This document shows positions 27,113 through 36,172 of a stretch of 64,000 nucleotides of DNA, piece by piece (within the stretch, counting starts at the first letter, position 1; each line of letters starts with the position of its first letter). This stretch comes from Candidatus Phosphoribacter baldrii. GTDB taxonomy: Bacteria > Actinomycetota > Actinomycetes > Actinomycetales > Dermatophilaceae. The stretch is taken from positions 558,001 to 622,000 of the forward strand of contig JADIZV010000004.1 in assembly GCA_016704565.1 (NCBI GenBank), in the 5' to 3' direction. The notes beneath the pieces are model-generated. The model ran no database searches, was not told the DNA's origin, and saw only the letters and a program-made list of their open reading frames with translations. The position numbers were made by a program, and so were the translations under genes.

Positions 27113-27520
27113 ATGCTCCTGCCTGTGGCAAGCGCACGGGACGCCGATCGGACGTGGTCTATCGCACAGGTGGCGGCCGAGTTCGGGGTCACCCATCGGA
27201 CGGTGCGGCACTACGAGGACCTCGGGCTGATCTCCCCCGAGCGGCATGGGACCAGGCGGGTCTTCCACCGACGCGACCGGACCCGACTCGCGCTGATCCT
27301 GCGCGGCAAGCGCCTGGGATTTCCGCTGGAGGAGATCCGCACGATCATCGACCTCTACGACGCACCGCGAGGCAAGACCAGCCAGTTGGAGTATGCGATC
27401 GCCCAGGCCAGGATCCGTCGGGTCGACCTTGAGGAACGTCGCCGCGACATCGACGAGTCGCTCGCCGAGTTGGCGGCGTTCGAGGCCTCCTGCCAGGCCG
27501 ACCTGGACCGGCTTGGCTGA
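27113..27520 (+). CDS. MerR family regulator, LiuR-like
   Basis: 135 residues. The N-terminal winged helix-turn-helix reads WSIAQVAAEFGVTHRTVRHYEDLGLI (about residues 15-40), and a long coiled-coil dimerisation helix fills the C-terminal half (IDLEERRRDIDESLAELAAFE region). There are no metal-binding Cys beyond one near the end. The start at 27113 has no ribosome site, and the transcript may be leaderless or nearly so. Divergence from acyl-CoA dehydrogenase over a palindrome suggests control of that catabolic operon and of itself. Confidence 0.88.
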   Translation: MLLPVASARDADRTWSIAQVAAEFGVTHRTVRHYEDLGLISPERHGTRRVFHRRDRTRLALILRGKRLGFPLEEIRTIIDLYDAPRGKTSQLEYAIAQARIRRVDLEERRRDIDESLAELAAFEASCQADLDRLG

Positions 27521-27641
27521 CCGGCTCCGCAAGCGGATCCCCACCGCCAGAAGCGGTTGACAACGGCGTCCGGGGCGCGGAAGGGTGGCCTTTCCGGCGA
27601 GATATCCCGCGGGTCATCCGGGGGCAGGAAAGGGCACACCG

Positions 27642-28118
27642 ATGGGCTTCTTCAGCAACTCCAACCTTCAACCGACACCCCAGCTGGCGCCGTTGGGCAA
27701 GGAGCGCATCAAGGCAACGCTTGAGGCCAACAACTGGTCCTACCAGGTCGACTCGGACGGTGACATCGGCAGCGGGTGGGACGACGGCATCATCTGGTTC
27801 TTCACCTATGGCAACCAGTCGGAGATCCTGCAGGTGCGGGGGATCTGGGACGGCAAGCTCAGCCCGGCCGACCTGCCCCAGGCTCTCGAGGTCATCAACG
27901 AATGGAATCGCGACCGGCTCTTCCCCAAGGTCTATGCCCGGGTCAACGACGAGGGCCAGCTTCGGGTGATCTCCGAGCACACGTTGGACTACGAGCACGG
28001 GCTCACCGACGACCAGTTGAACCTGCACGTCAATACGGGGATCGCCACGAGTTGCCAGCTGTGGGAGCGGCTCAACGAGGCCTTCCCCGAAGCGGCCGCG
28101 GCGGCTGCGCAGGAATGA
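27642..28118 (+). CDS. YbjN domain-containing protein
   Basis: 158 residues from ATG 27642, with GGAAAGG upstream; the frame opens 57 bp earlier, but the N-terminus there is unlike the family. Typical YbjN features are present: an N-terminal helix ending in LEANNWSY, the strand with WFFTYGN, and a C-terminal helix (ALEVINEWNRDRLFPKVY). YbjN domains resemble type III secretion chaperones. It is the first gene of a three-gene unit with HSP90-like and helical-repeat proteins (ATGA at 28115-28118 abuts the next frame), which points to a chaperone role. Confidence 0.88.
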   Translation: MGFFSNSNLQPTPQLAPLGKERIKATLEANNWSYQVDSDGDIGSGWDDGIIWFFTYGNQSEILQVRGIWDGKLSPADLPQALEVINEWNRDRLFPKVYARVNDEGQLRVISEHTLDYEHGLTDDQLNLHVNTGIATSCQLWERLNEAFPEAAAAAAQE

Positions 28119-28171
28119 CGCCGATCGCCGTTCGACCCGAAACTGCACGCGCCGCGGGCTGGTGGACCCTG

Positions 28172-30052
28172 ATGTCGGAACGATTCCGGGTCGACCTGGC
28201 CGGCATGGTCGACCTGTTGTCCCACCATCTCTATTCGGGCCCGCACGTCTACCTTCGCGAGTTGTTGCAGAACGCCGTCGACGCCCTGACCGCGAGGTTG
28301 GCGCAGGACCCCGACGCGCCGACGACGATCCGGCTGTCCTCGACCACCGAGGCCAATGGCACGACGGTCCTCGTGGTCTCCGACAGCGGGGTGGGTCTCA
28401 CCGCAGACGAAGCGACCGAGTTGCTCGCCACGATCGGCCGGTCCTCGAAACGCGACCCGCACGGCCTCGGTGTCGCGCACTACCTCGGCCAGTTCGGGAT
28501 CGGCATGCTCGCTGCCTTCATGGTCGCCGACCGGATCGAGGTCACCTCCAGGTCGGCGCGGCCCGGCACCGACCCCACCATCTGGGTGGGGCACAGCGAT
28601 GGCACCTTCGACGTGTCAGCTCTGCCGCCAGGTCCAGCAGCCGACGCCATACCCGTGGGCACGACCGTCCGGGTCTGGTCCCGCCGGGGCTGCGAGCATT
28701 GGCTGGAGACCTCCACCGTCGTCGCCCTGGCGACGGACTATGGCTCGCTCCTGCCGTTTGACGTCGCCGTCTCGGTCCCCGTCGAGGGAGCGGAACCGAT
28801 GTGGCGACGGATCACCGTCCCGGTGCTGCCGTGGCAGGTGCGCTACCCGACGGCGGAGGTCCGCTCGCGGATGCTGGCGGCATACTGTGAGCGCGTCCTG
28901 GGGTTCACCCCGCTGGGACACATCGATCTGAGCGTTCCTCTCGCCGGGGTGTCCGGGGTGGCGTTCATCCTTCCCCAAGCGGTCACCCCCGGCTCGGGTC
29001 GGCACCGCGTCTACAGCAAGCAGATGCTCGTCGGGGCTCGCGTCGACGGGGTGCTGCCCGACTGGGCGTTCTTCACTCGGGCGATCCTCAACTCGGACGC
29101 GCTATCCCCCACCGCCTCACGCGAGCAGATCCATGACGACGAGATCCTCCTGGCGACCCGTGAAGCCCTCGGGACGCAACTCAAGGAGTGGGCCACGGCC
29201 ACCCTGACGACGCCCTCGACCCTCACCCGACGTTTCGTCGAAACCCACCACCTCGCGCTGCGGTCGCTCGCGCTCACCGACGAGGACATGCTCGACCTCG
29301 CCGCCCAGGTTCTGCCGTTCGAGACCACCGACGGGGTCCGCACCCTGCATGACATCGGGCAGGACGGCGAGATCGTGTTCACCTCGACGACCGAAGCATT
29401 CCGCCGGATCTCGGCGGTGGCCCGCGCCCAGGGTCTGGTCGTCGTCAACGCCGGCTACGTCTATGACGCCGACCTTCTGGCCCGCCTCGGACGGCGTCCC
29501 GGGTGGCAGGTCCGCGAGCTGTCGAGCACCGACATCACGCAGGTGCTGGCCCTCGTCGCGCCCGCGCGCGAGGCGCACCTCGCCGCAGCCTTGTCCGTCG
29601 CCGAAGCGGTCCTCACCGACGAGGACTGCCACGTCCTGGTGCGGACCTTCGAGCCCGAATCCCTGCCCGCCGTGCTCCTGCGCGACCCTGACGGCGAGCA
29701 CCGGAGAGCCCTGGCCCGCGAGCGGGAAGCCGCCCCGGGCCTGTGGGGCGGGTTGTTGGACGCCCTTGAGACCGATACGACGACACGCACCCGCAGCCTT
29801 GTGCTCAACGACTCCTCCACCCTCGTCCAGCAACTGCTCGCCGCACCCGACGGGGTGGTGTTCGCAGAGGGGCTGCGCGCCCTCTACCTGTCCGCCGTGA
29901 TGCTCGCCGGCGAAGGCCTGCGCCCACGTGAGGTCGCTTCCTTGCACGATGCGCTGAGCGTGCTGCTGGCCCACTCCCTCGACCGCGGCCATCCGATGCC
30001 AGACCCGCCAGACCCGCCAGACGGGCACCCGACCCACCCGATAGGACCCTGA
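28172..30052 (+). CDS. HSP90 family protein (HtpG-like)
   Basis: About 626 residues from ATG 28172 (MSERFRVDLAG, the family start); ATG 28115 would add 19 residues and give an ATGA overlap. The GHKL ATP pocket is intact: catalytic Glu in YLRELLQNAVDAL (about residue 30), DSGVGLT (about 71), and GQFGIGM (about 106). The middle-domain catalytic Arg is in SPTASREQIHDD (about 316). The C-terminal tail is Pro/Asp-rich (PDPPDPPDG, from a 9-bp repeat near 30001) and lacks an MEEVD-like end. It is a cytosolic ATP-dependent chaperone, diverged from ordinary HtpG. It is followed 1 bp later by the helical-repeat gene. Confidence 0.92.
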   Translation: MSERFRVDLAGMVDLLSHHLYSGPHVYLRELLQNAVDALTARLAQDPDAPTTIRLSSTTEANGTTVLVVSDSGVGLTADEATELLATIGRSSKRDPHGLGVAHYLGQFGIGMLAAFMVADRIEVTSRSARPGTDPTIWVGHSDGTFDVSALPPGPAADAIPVGTTVRVWSRRGCEHWLETSTVVALATDYGSLLPFDVAVSVPVEGAEPMWRRITVPVLPWQVRYPTAEVRSRMLAAYCERVLGFTPLGHIDLSVPLAGVSGVAFILPQAVTPGSGRHRVYSKQMLVGARVDGVLPDWAFFTRAILNSDALSPTASREQIHDDEILLATREALGTQLKEWATATLTTPSTLTRRFVETHHLALRSLALTDEDMLDLAAQVLPFETTDGVRTLHDIGQDGEIVFTSTTEAFRRISAVARAQGLVVVNAGYVYDADLLARLGRRPGWQVRELSSTDITQVLALVAPAREAHLAAALSVAEAVLTDEDCHVLVRTFEPESLPAVLLRDPDGEHRRALAREREAAPGLWGGLLDALETDTTTRTRSLVLNDSSTLVQQLLAAPDGVVFAEGLRALYLSAVMLAGEGLRPREVASLHDALSVLLAHSLDRGHPMPDPPDPPDGHPTHPIGP

Positions 30053-30053
30053 G

Positions 30054-32042
30054 ATGGCCCCCGCCGACGCCGATGCCCGACGCGAACTGCGCACCATCCG
30101 CGCCATGCCCTATGGCAGCGCCCGCACCGCAGCGGCCGAAGTCATCGTCCGGCGCATCGACGCCGAAGGACCCCAGGAACGCCTCGCCGAAGCATTGCTG
30201 GACCTCGTCGAGGCCTACAGTTTCACCGGCCAGGGAGACCGGTCCTTCGTCACCTTCGCCCGGCTGTTGCGGCTCTGGGACAGCCAACCCGAGTTGTTCG
30301 ACGAATCCGACGAGCACAACCTGTTTTGGGAGTTCAAGTGGGTCGCCGGCGACCTGCCCGACTATCCCGCGATCACCCGCGAGCAGGCCGACGCCTTCCT
30401 TGAGGACATGAGGCGCCGGTTCGCCCTCGCCGGCAAGGGCCTCGGGTCGGTGCTCGGTTCGAGGTTCCGCTGGGAATGGCACAGTGGCGACGCTGGAATG
30501 GAGCAGGCGCGGCTGGCGTGGTTGGCCCTGCCCGCTGATGACATGGACAACTGCGCCGCCTGCCGGATCGGACATCAGGTCGACTACTTCACCGAGACCG
30601 GACGCTTCGCCGAGGCGATCGAGTTGGGGCTAACCCAGCACTCCAGCTGCAACCTCGAGCCCACCCGGACCCTGCACGCCCTCGCCTTGGCCCACCTCAA
30701 CGCCGGTGACGCCACGTCGGCGCTGGCGGCATACCGACGCGCGGTGGCCACGTTGGACACCTCCGCCAGCGACTACGCACCGGCCCGCGGACAGGGCTTC
30801 GAGACGGTGGCGCGCGGCGGACACATCGAGCGCGCGCTGCGATTCCTCAGGGAGGACCACGCCGAGCTCCTCGAAGGCGCCGACACGCCCCTGTTTCGGC
30901 TGCGCTTCCTGCTGGGCGTGCTCGCCGGGCTCTCGGCCAACCTCGACCACGGCGACCTCCCTACGGGCCTGCGCTCCCCCGATGCGCCGACGCTCGCGCA
31001 GTTGCATGCGTGGGTGCATGACCAGACGGCCGACCTCGCCAGTCAGTTCGACGCCCGCAGCGGCAGCGACTACTACGCGCGGCTGCTGACCCGAGCGCTG
31101 ACCGCCACCCGCACGCCCGTCGCGCTGGACTTCACCATCGCCGCACTCGCACCCCCCGTCAGCTCACCGACTGCGGCGAAGGCCGGGGCCACGCCCGAGT
31201 CCGAGGTCGAACCCGACGCCGCGCGGGACGCCGAAGCGGGCCCGACCGGGCCTGAGTCGGTGGCCGCTGCCTTGGACACCGCCGAGTGGCACGCCAGGGC
31301 ACGCGCCTTCCCGGCGGCAGCCGCGGCATACGTGCAGGCAGCCGAGGTGGCCACCGCGGCGGGGTTGTTGGAACACGCGGGGATGGCGTGGGCCGAGTCC
31401 GCGCAATGTGCCGCCAGCGCGGGTGACGAGCAGACCGCCCACCTCAGGTATGCCGCTGCCCTCCCCCTGTTGCGGGCGGCTGAGGGGGATCCGGGCGCAA
31501 TCGCCCAGATCCTGGCCGCGTGGGCACCGGTCGCGGCCGGGTGCAACGACACCGAAGCCCTCATGGCCCACCTTGAGGCTCTGCTCGGTCAGGGAACCGA
31601 CGGCGGCGCGGCCCAGTCGGCGACCCTGACGCCCGACGAGGACCCCGGCGCGTTGGACGACGACCTGACCGAGCGTCAGCGCCGGCAGTCCGAGCGCGTC
31701 CACGCCTCGCTTCTGGAAACCTGGGCACGGGTCGTCGCCACGATCGGTTCGCGCGGCGCGGATGCGGCTGACGCCGCGACTCGCGCGGGCGAATTGTTCG
31801 CCCGCGTCGGCGAGATTGGAGCGGCCGCTCACGCCTTCTGGTTGGCAGGCCAGATCCAACGCGAAGACGGCGATGTCACTGGCGCGGTGCGCTCGCTCGA
31901 ATCGGCCTATGAGGGGCTCACCATCGCGCGCGACTCAAACAACCGGGCGCGGGCAGCGAGCGAACTCATTGACGTCCTGCGAGCCACCGGCCAGCACGAC
32001 CGGGCCGACGCGGTCATCGGGACGCTGACGAGCGCCACGTGA
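30054..32042 (+). CDS. Large helical-repeat (TPR-like) protein, partner of HSP90-like gene
   Basis: 662 residues, almost wholly helical, with repeated Ala-rich pairs of helices typical of TPR-like solenoids (for example ALALAHLNAGDATSALAAY near residue 220 and later AAAYVQAAEVATAAGLLEHAG). An acidic, Pro-rich linker near 370-400 splits it in two halves. A CAAC pair lies near residue 163. No signal peptide. The start ATG 30054 is 1 bp after the HSP90 gene's stop. TPR proteins bind HSP90 in eukaryotes; here the pairing is by operon, and physical contact is inference. A weak GCGCC-TTG-GGCGC hairpin at 32066-32078 may end the operon. Confidence 0.75.
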   Translation: MAPADADARRELRTIRAMPYGSARTAAAEVIVRRIDAEGPQERLAEALLDLVEAYSFTGQGDRSFVTFARLLRLWDSQPELFDESDEHNLFWEFKWVAGDLPDYPAITREQADAFLEDMRRRFALAGKGLGSVLGSRFRWEWHSGDAGMEQARLAWLALPADDMDNCAACRIGHQVDYFTETGRFAEAIELGLTQHSSCNLEPTRTLHALALAHLNAGDATSALAAYRRAVATLDTSASDYAPARGQGFETVARGGHIERALRFLREDHAELLEGADTPLFRLRFLLGVLAGLSANLDHGDLPTGLRSPDAPTLAQLHAWVHDQTADLASQFDARSGSDYYARLLTRALTATRTPVALDFTIAALAPPVSSPTAAKAGATPESEVEPDAARDAEAGPTGPESVAAALDTAEWHARARAFPAAAAAYVQAAEVATAAGLLEHAGMAWAESAQCAASAGDEQTAHLRYAAALPLLRAAEGDPGAIAQILAAWAPVAAGCNDTEALMAHLEALLGQGTDGGAAQSATLTPDEDPGALDDDLTERQRRQSERVHASLLETWARVVATIGSRGADAADAATRAGELFARVGEIGAAAHAFWLAGQIQREDGDVTGAVRSLESAYEGLTIARDSNNRARAASELIDVLRATGQHDRADAVIGTLTSAT

Positions 32043-32144
32043 CCTGTCCCGCTGTAGGGCCAACCGCGCCTTGGGCGCAACGTGAGCCATGCCTCCACTG
32101 CAGGTCGGGTCGCGCGGAGGGGTCGTGGCGCTAGGCTCCCCCCC

Positions 32145-33941
32145 ATGGCGAAGATCTCAAAGGTGCTGATCGCAAACCGCGGCGAGATTGCCGTGCGCAT
32201 CGCCCGGGCGTGCAAGGACGCCGGGATCGGATCGGTGGCGGTGTATGCCGATCCCGACCGGGACGCCCTGCACGTCAAGGTGGCGGACGAGGCGTATGCC
32301 TTGAACGGGTCGACCCCCGGCGACAGCTACCTCGTCCAGGAGAAGTTGCTGGCCATCGCCAAGGAGTCGGGGGCCGACGCCGTTCACCCCGGCTATGGCT
32401 TCCTCGCCGAGAACGCCAGCTTCGCCCAGGCCGTCCTGGACGCCGGGCTGATCTGGATCGGACCCGGCCCTGCCGCGATCGACGGGCTCGGCGACAAGGT
32501 CAAGGCCCGGCACATCGCGCTCAAGGCCAACGCCCCACTCGTGCCCGGCACGTCCGACCCGGTCAGCGGCCCTGACGAGGTCGTCGAGTTCGCCAAGGCG
32601 CACGGACTCCCCGTGGCGATCAAGGCGGCATACGGGGGCGGCGGCCGCGGCCTCAAGGTGGCCCGGGACATGGACGAGATCCCGCACCTGTTCGAGTCGG
32701 CCGTGCGCGAGGCGGTCACCGCGTTCGGGCGTGGCGAGTGCTTCGTCGAGCGCTTCCTCGACCACCCCCGACATGTCGAAACCCAGTGTCTGGCAGACCA
32801 ACACGGCAACGTGGTCGTCGTCTCGACCCGCGACTGCTCGCTGCAGCGGCGCAACCAGAAGCTCGTCGAGGAGGCCCCCGCGCCGTTCCTCACCGAGGCC
32901 CAGCACACCGAGTTGGTCCGAGCGTCCAAGGCGATTCTCAAAGAGGCGGGCTACGTCGGCGCCGGCACCTGTGAGTTCCTCGTCGGCCCGGCCGGCGACA
33001 TCTCGTTCCTTGAGGTCAACACCCGCCTGCAGGTCGAGCACCCGGTCAGTGAAGAGGTCACCGGCATCGACCTCGTGCGCGAGCAGTTCCGCATCGCCGA
33101 GGGCCAATCGCTGGACTACCCCGACCCGGTGCCGCACGCCCACTCGATCGAGTTCCGGATCAACGGCGAGGACGCCGGCCGCGGCTTCCTGCCGGCCCCG
33201 GGCACCGTGTCGGTCTACAAGACCCCATCCGGCCCCGGCGTTCGCGTCGACTCCGGTCTGGTCGAAGGTGACACCATCGGCGGCGCGTTCGACTCGATGC
33301 TGGCCAAGCTCATCGTCACCGGCCGCGACCGGCAGCAGGCGCTGGAACGGTCCCGCCGAGCGCTGGCCGAGTTCGTCGTCGAGGGCATGCCCACGGTCAT
33401 CCCGTTCCACCGCGCGGTGGTGGACGACCCGGCCTTCGCACCGGTCGACCCGGACGAGAAGTTCTCCATCCACACCCGCTGGATCGAGACCGAGTTCGTC
33501 AACACGATTGCTGCGTATGCCGGTGGGTCCGGCGCCTTGCCCGAGGCCGAGGAGCGGCAGAAGGTCGTCGTCGAGGTCGGGGGCAAGCGCATCGAAGTCA
33601 GTCTGCCGGCAGGCCTCTCGCTCGGCGGTGGCGGCAACGGCGGTGGCGGAGGCGGCGCTGCCCGCAAGGCCGCCCCGAAGCGCTCCGGTGCCGCCAAGTC
33701 CGGTGCTGCCGCCTCGGGTGACTCGGTGACCGCCCCGATGCAGGGGACCATCGTCAAGGTGGCGGTCGAGGAGGGCCAGACCGTCGCGTCCGGTGACATC
33801 GTCGTCGTCCTTGAGGCAATGAAGATGGAACAGCCCATCACGGCTCACAAGGCCGGTGTCGTCACCGGGCTCAAGGCCACGGTCGGCGAGACCGTTGCCA
33901 GCGGCACCGTGTTGGCCGAGATCACGGACGCCGAAGGCTGA
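32145..33941 (+). CDS. Acetyl/propionyl-CoA carboxylase alpha subunit (biotin carboxylase + BCCP)
   Basis: 598 residues from ATG 32145. The biotin carboxylase half has the ATP-grasp loop GGGGRGLKV (about 165-173) and EVNTRLQVEHPVSEE (about 288-302). The C-terminal biotinyl domain carries EAMKMEQ with the biotin lysine near 560. A Gly-rich, then Ala/Lys-rich linker (GGGGNGGGGGGAA region) joins the two. This is the AccA3 type that serves acetyl- and propionyl-CoA carboxylases, and would charge the beta subunit at 24123 and others elsewhere. Followed by a coupled small membrane-protein gene (TGATG overlap). Confidence 0.96.
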   Translation: MAKISKVLIANRGEIAVRIARACKDAGIGSVAVYADPDRDALHVKVADEAYALNGSTPGDSYLVQEKLLAIAKESGADAVHPGYGFLAENASFAQAVLDAGLIWIGPGPAAIDGLGDKVKARHIALKANAPLVPGTSDPVSGPDEVVEFAKAHGLPVAIKAAYGGGGRGLKVARDMDEIPHLFESAVREAVTAFGRGECFVERFLDHPRHVETQCLADQHGNVVVVSTRDCSLQRRNQKLVEEAPAPFLTEAQHTELVRASKAILKEAGYVGAGTCEFLVGPAGDISFLEVNTRLQVEHPVSEEVTGIDLVREQFRIAEGQSLDYPDPVPHAHSIEFRINGEDAGRGFLPAPGTVSVYKTPSGPGVRVDSGLVEGDTIGGAFDSMLAKLIVTGRDRQQALERSRRALAEFVVEGMPTVIPFHRAVVDDPAFAPVDPDEKFSIHTRWIETEFVNTIAAYAGGSGALPEAEERQKVVVEVGGKRIEVSLPAGLSLGGGGNGGGGGGAARKAAPKRSGAAKSGAAASGDSVTAPMQGTIVKVAVEEGQTVASGDIVVVLEAMKMEQPITAHKAGVVTGLKATVGETVASGTVLAEITDAEG

Positions 33942-34138
33942 TGCCCGCGGAGACCGGGTTCTCCTTCGTCAACCTGGCGATCCTCATCGTCGTGGCGCTC
34001 GTGGTGTTCCCCGGCTATCGCTGGTTGCGCACGTCGATCTCGACCCAGCGCCGGGAGCGGTGGGCGCGTGAGGACGCTGCTTACCGTGCCGCGGCGGAGC
34101 GTGCCGACGGAGCGGGCCAGGCCGCCCCAGACAGCTGA
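33941..34138 (+). CDS. Small single-helix membrane protein coupled to accA
   Basis: 65 residues: a short N-terminus, one membrane helix (FVNLAILIVVALVVFPGYRWL, about residues 9-29) and a basic, then acidic and Ala-rich cytoplasmic tail. ATG 33941 shares one base with the accA stop. No homologue recognised. Its last 58 bp lie antisense to the end of the large membrane-protein gene on the other strand. Confidence 0.65.
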   Translation: MPAETGFSFVNLAILIVVALVVFPGYRWLRTSISTQRRERWAREDAAYRAAAERADGAGQAAPDS

Positions 34139-36162
34139 GGCCCGACGAACTCGCCGTCCGGCATACCGGAGGCACTGGGTGCGCCAGGCGTGCACTCGGG
34201 CACTCGACGCAGGGTGTAGGGACCGGACTGCGCCACAACCTCGAAGTGGGGGTTGCGGGCCGTGGCGTCGACCCCGGCGTATTCAGCGGTGTGGTCGAGC
34301 ACACCCCAGATGTGCATGCTCCCCCCCGTGAGGACGTAGTCGACCCGGTGCCGGGCCGCGGCGGAACACACCGCGGTCAGGCTCTCCACGAGGGTGAGCG
34401 ACGTGCCGATCAGTTTCCGGTCGGGCAACATGAGTGAGTTCTCGGTCGGGTAGAAGACCTCGACCCCGCTCGCGACGTAGAAGAACATCCCGCCGCGGTA
34501 GGGGTTCGCCGCCACCACCGACCCAGCCGGAACGAAACCGCTCAACTGCTGCAGGGCGGCATACTCCTGCGGCGTCACCCAGGAGTAGTCCGGACCGTCC
34601 TCGCGGTAGGTCTCGTCCACCACCCACCGATGCGTCGGTATGCCGCCCCCCAGCACCGCAACGACGGCTGCGGCCACGAGGGCGGCCAGGCTCTCCCGCC
34701 ACGGCGCCCTCCGCTCGGCGGAGAGCAGGCGGGCGAGCCACCCTCCGACGGCCACTGTTCCTGCCGTGGCGCACAGGAGCGTCGGCAGCACTAGCGCGGC
34801 ACGGACCCGGTAGTGGTCGTTCCACCACAGCCAGGTGAGCTGGCGCACGATGGGGCCGTTGACGGCATACAGGGCCAGGAAGATCACCGAGAAGGCGAGG
34901 ACCGACACGGTCACCCACCTTCGGTCCGGGTCCCTGGCCAGCATGATGGCCCCTACGACGAGCAGCGCAAGCAGGGCCCAGACCTGGGGCCAGGTTCCGT
35001 CGAACACCGCCAACCACTCGGCCAGCGCGAGGTCCCAGGGCGCCAGGACGTGGGCGTTGATGAGATACATCTTCGGCGGGATGAACCGGGTCGACAGCAC
35101 GACCACCCCGGCCACGAGGGCCAAGAACCAGGGCAGCCGCAGCCCTCGATCGGCCCACCGACGCCCCACCATCGCACGCCAATGCGGCAGGGATGACGCC
35201 ACGACCGTGCAGCCGAGCACCGCTCCGGTCGCGACGGCGTTGGGCTGGGTGCCGAGCAGGACGAGCAGGCCGAGCACGGCATACGCAATGGCCCGCACGC
35301 GACTGGCACCGAAGGCGCGATGAGCCACCAACGCCGATGGCGCCGCACCACACACCGCCCCGGCAAGGACGGCCGGGAGCAGCGCATTGGCCAGCAGGTT
35401 GGACCACAACGGACCCCAGGCCAGGAACCGGACCGGGAACGAGGTGAACACGAGGGTGAGCAGCCCCGCGGCAACGAGCACCCCGCTCCCCCGCCCGAGG
35501 ACGACCCGAGCCAGCAGCATGACCCCGAACGGCCAGACCACCCCGACGGTGACGATGAGCAACGCGTGCCAGGTCGCGGTCACCGGCAGCCCGGTGAACG
35601 GAGCGAGCGCCGCGACGACGGCGTGGAACCCACCCGGATAAGCCAGCGGCCCGTCCAGCTGGGCGTATTGGTAGACGTCCAGCACCGAGGCCGAGCCGTG
35701 TCGCACCATCCACTCGACGGCGCCGAGGTGGAAGACGACGTCGGGCATCTGCGGGATCGCCAGCGGCGACGCTGCGGCGCCGGCCAGCACCAGGTATGCC
35801 GCTGCGAGACAGACTGCGGCGACGAGGACGGTGGCGCGCAGGGGCGCCGCTTCTGAGGGCGGAGGCGACTCGGCGGCGGGGCGCCGAGAGCGGATAGCTC
35901 GGGCGATCACGACACCGCCACCGAGCCCGAGGGTGATGACGAGCGCCACCGACAGGATCCCCGTGACCGGTGTCCAGGTCGCGCCCACCAGGTCCACTGC
36001 CAGACCAGCGACGACGATGACGCCCACGCTGACCGCGGGTGCGGCGAGCACCGCGGTCAACCAACCCAGCCCAGTGGCCCGCAGGATCAGGGCGCCCGGC
36101 CCGACGAGCACCGCGACGGCCAGCAGGACCGCCGGCAGCAACTGCGGCCAGGACACCGACAC
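34081..36162 (-). CDS. Large polytopic membrane protein (DUF6541-like)
   Basis: 693 residues from GTG 36162, with roughly 13-15 membrane helices and an outer C-terminal domain after about residue 500 (THRWVVDETYRED, then TPQEYAALQQL). The layout, with paired aromatic loops near the first third (PQMPDVVFHLGAVEWM), matches actinobacterial DUF6541-type membrane proteins, possibly GT-C-fold glycosyltransferases of envelope polysaccharide. The catalytic residues are not certain, so no substrate is claimed. It follows lpdA with 10 bp between them, so it is probably co-transcribed. Its 3' end overlaps the convergent small gene by 58 bp. Confidence 0.8.
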   Translation of the reverse strand: MSVSWPQLLPAVLLAVAVLVGPGALILRATGLGWLTAVLAAPAVSVGVIVVAGLAVDLVGATWTPVTGILSVALVITLGLGGGVVIARAIRSRRPAAESPPPSEAAPLRATVLVAAVCLAAAYLVLAGAAASPLAIPQMPDVVFHLGAVEWMVRHGSASVLDVYQYAQLDGPLAYPGGFHAVVAALAPFTGLPVTATWHALLIVTVGVVWPFGVMLLARVVLGRGSGVLVAAGLLTLVFTSFPVRFLAWGPLWSNLLANALLPAVLAGAVCGAAPSALVAHRAFGASRVRAIAYAVLGLLVLLGTQPNAVATGAVLGCTVVASSLPHWRAMVGRRWADRGLRLPWFLALVAGVVVLSTRFIPPKMYLINAHVLAPWDLALAEWLAVFDGTWPQVWALLALLVVGAIMLARDPDRRWVTVSVLAFSVIFLALYAVNGPIVRQLTWLWWNDHYRVRAALVLPTLLCATAGTVAVGGWLARLLSAERRAPWRESLAALVAAAVVAVLGGGIPTHRWVVDETYREDGPDYSWVTPQEYAALQQLSGFVPAGSVVAANPYRGGMFFYVASGVEVFYPTENSLMLPDRKLIGTSLTLVESLTAVCSAAARHRVDYVLTGGSMHIWGVLDHTAEYAGVDATARNPHFEVVAQSGPYTLRRVPECTPGAPSASGMPDGEFVGPQLSGAAWPAPSARSAAAR

Positions 36163-36172
36163 GAGGTCCGGC

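Noticed and set aside
32157..33848. A 563-codon minus-strand frame over the biotin carboxylase gene
   Set aside because: Antisense mirror of a well-conserved enzyme; no motif of its own.
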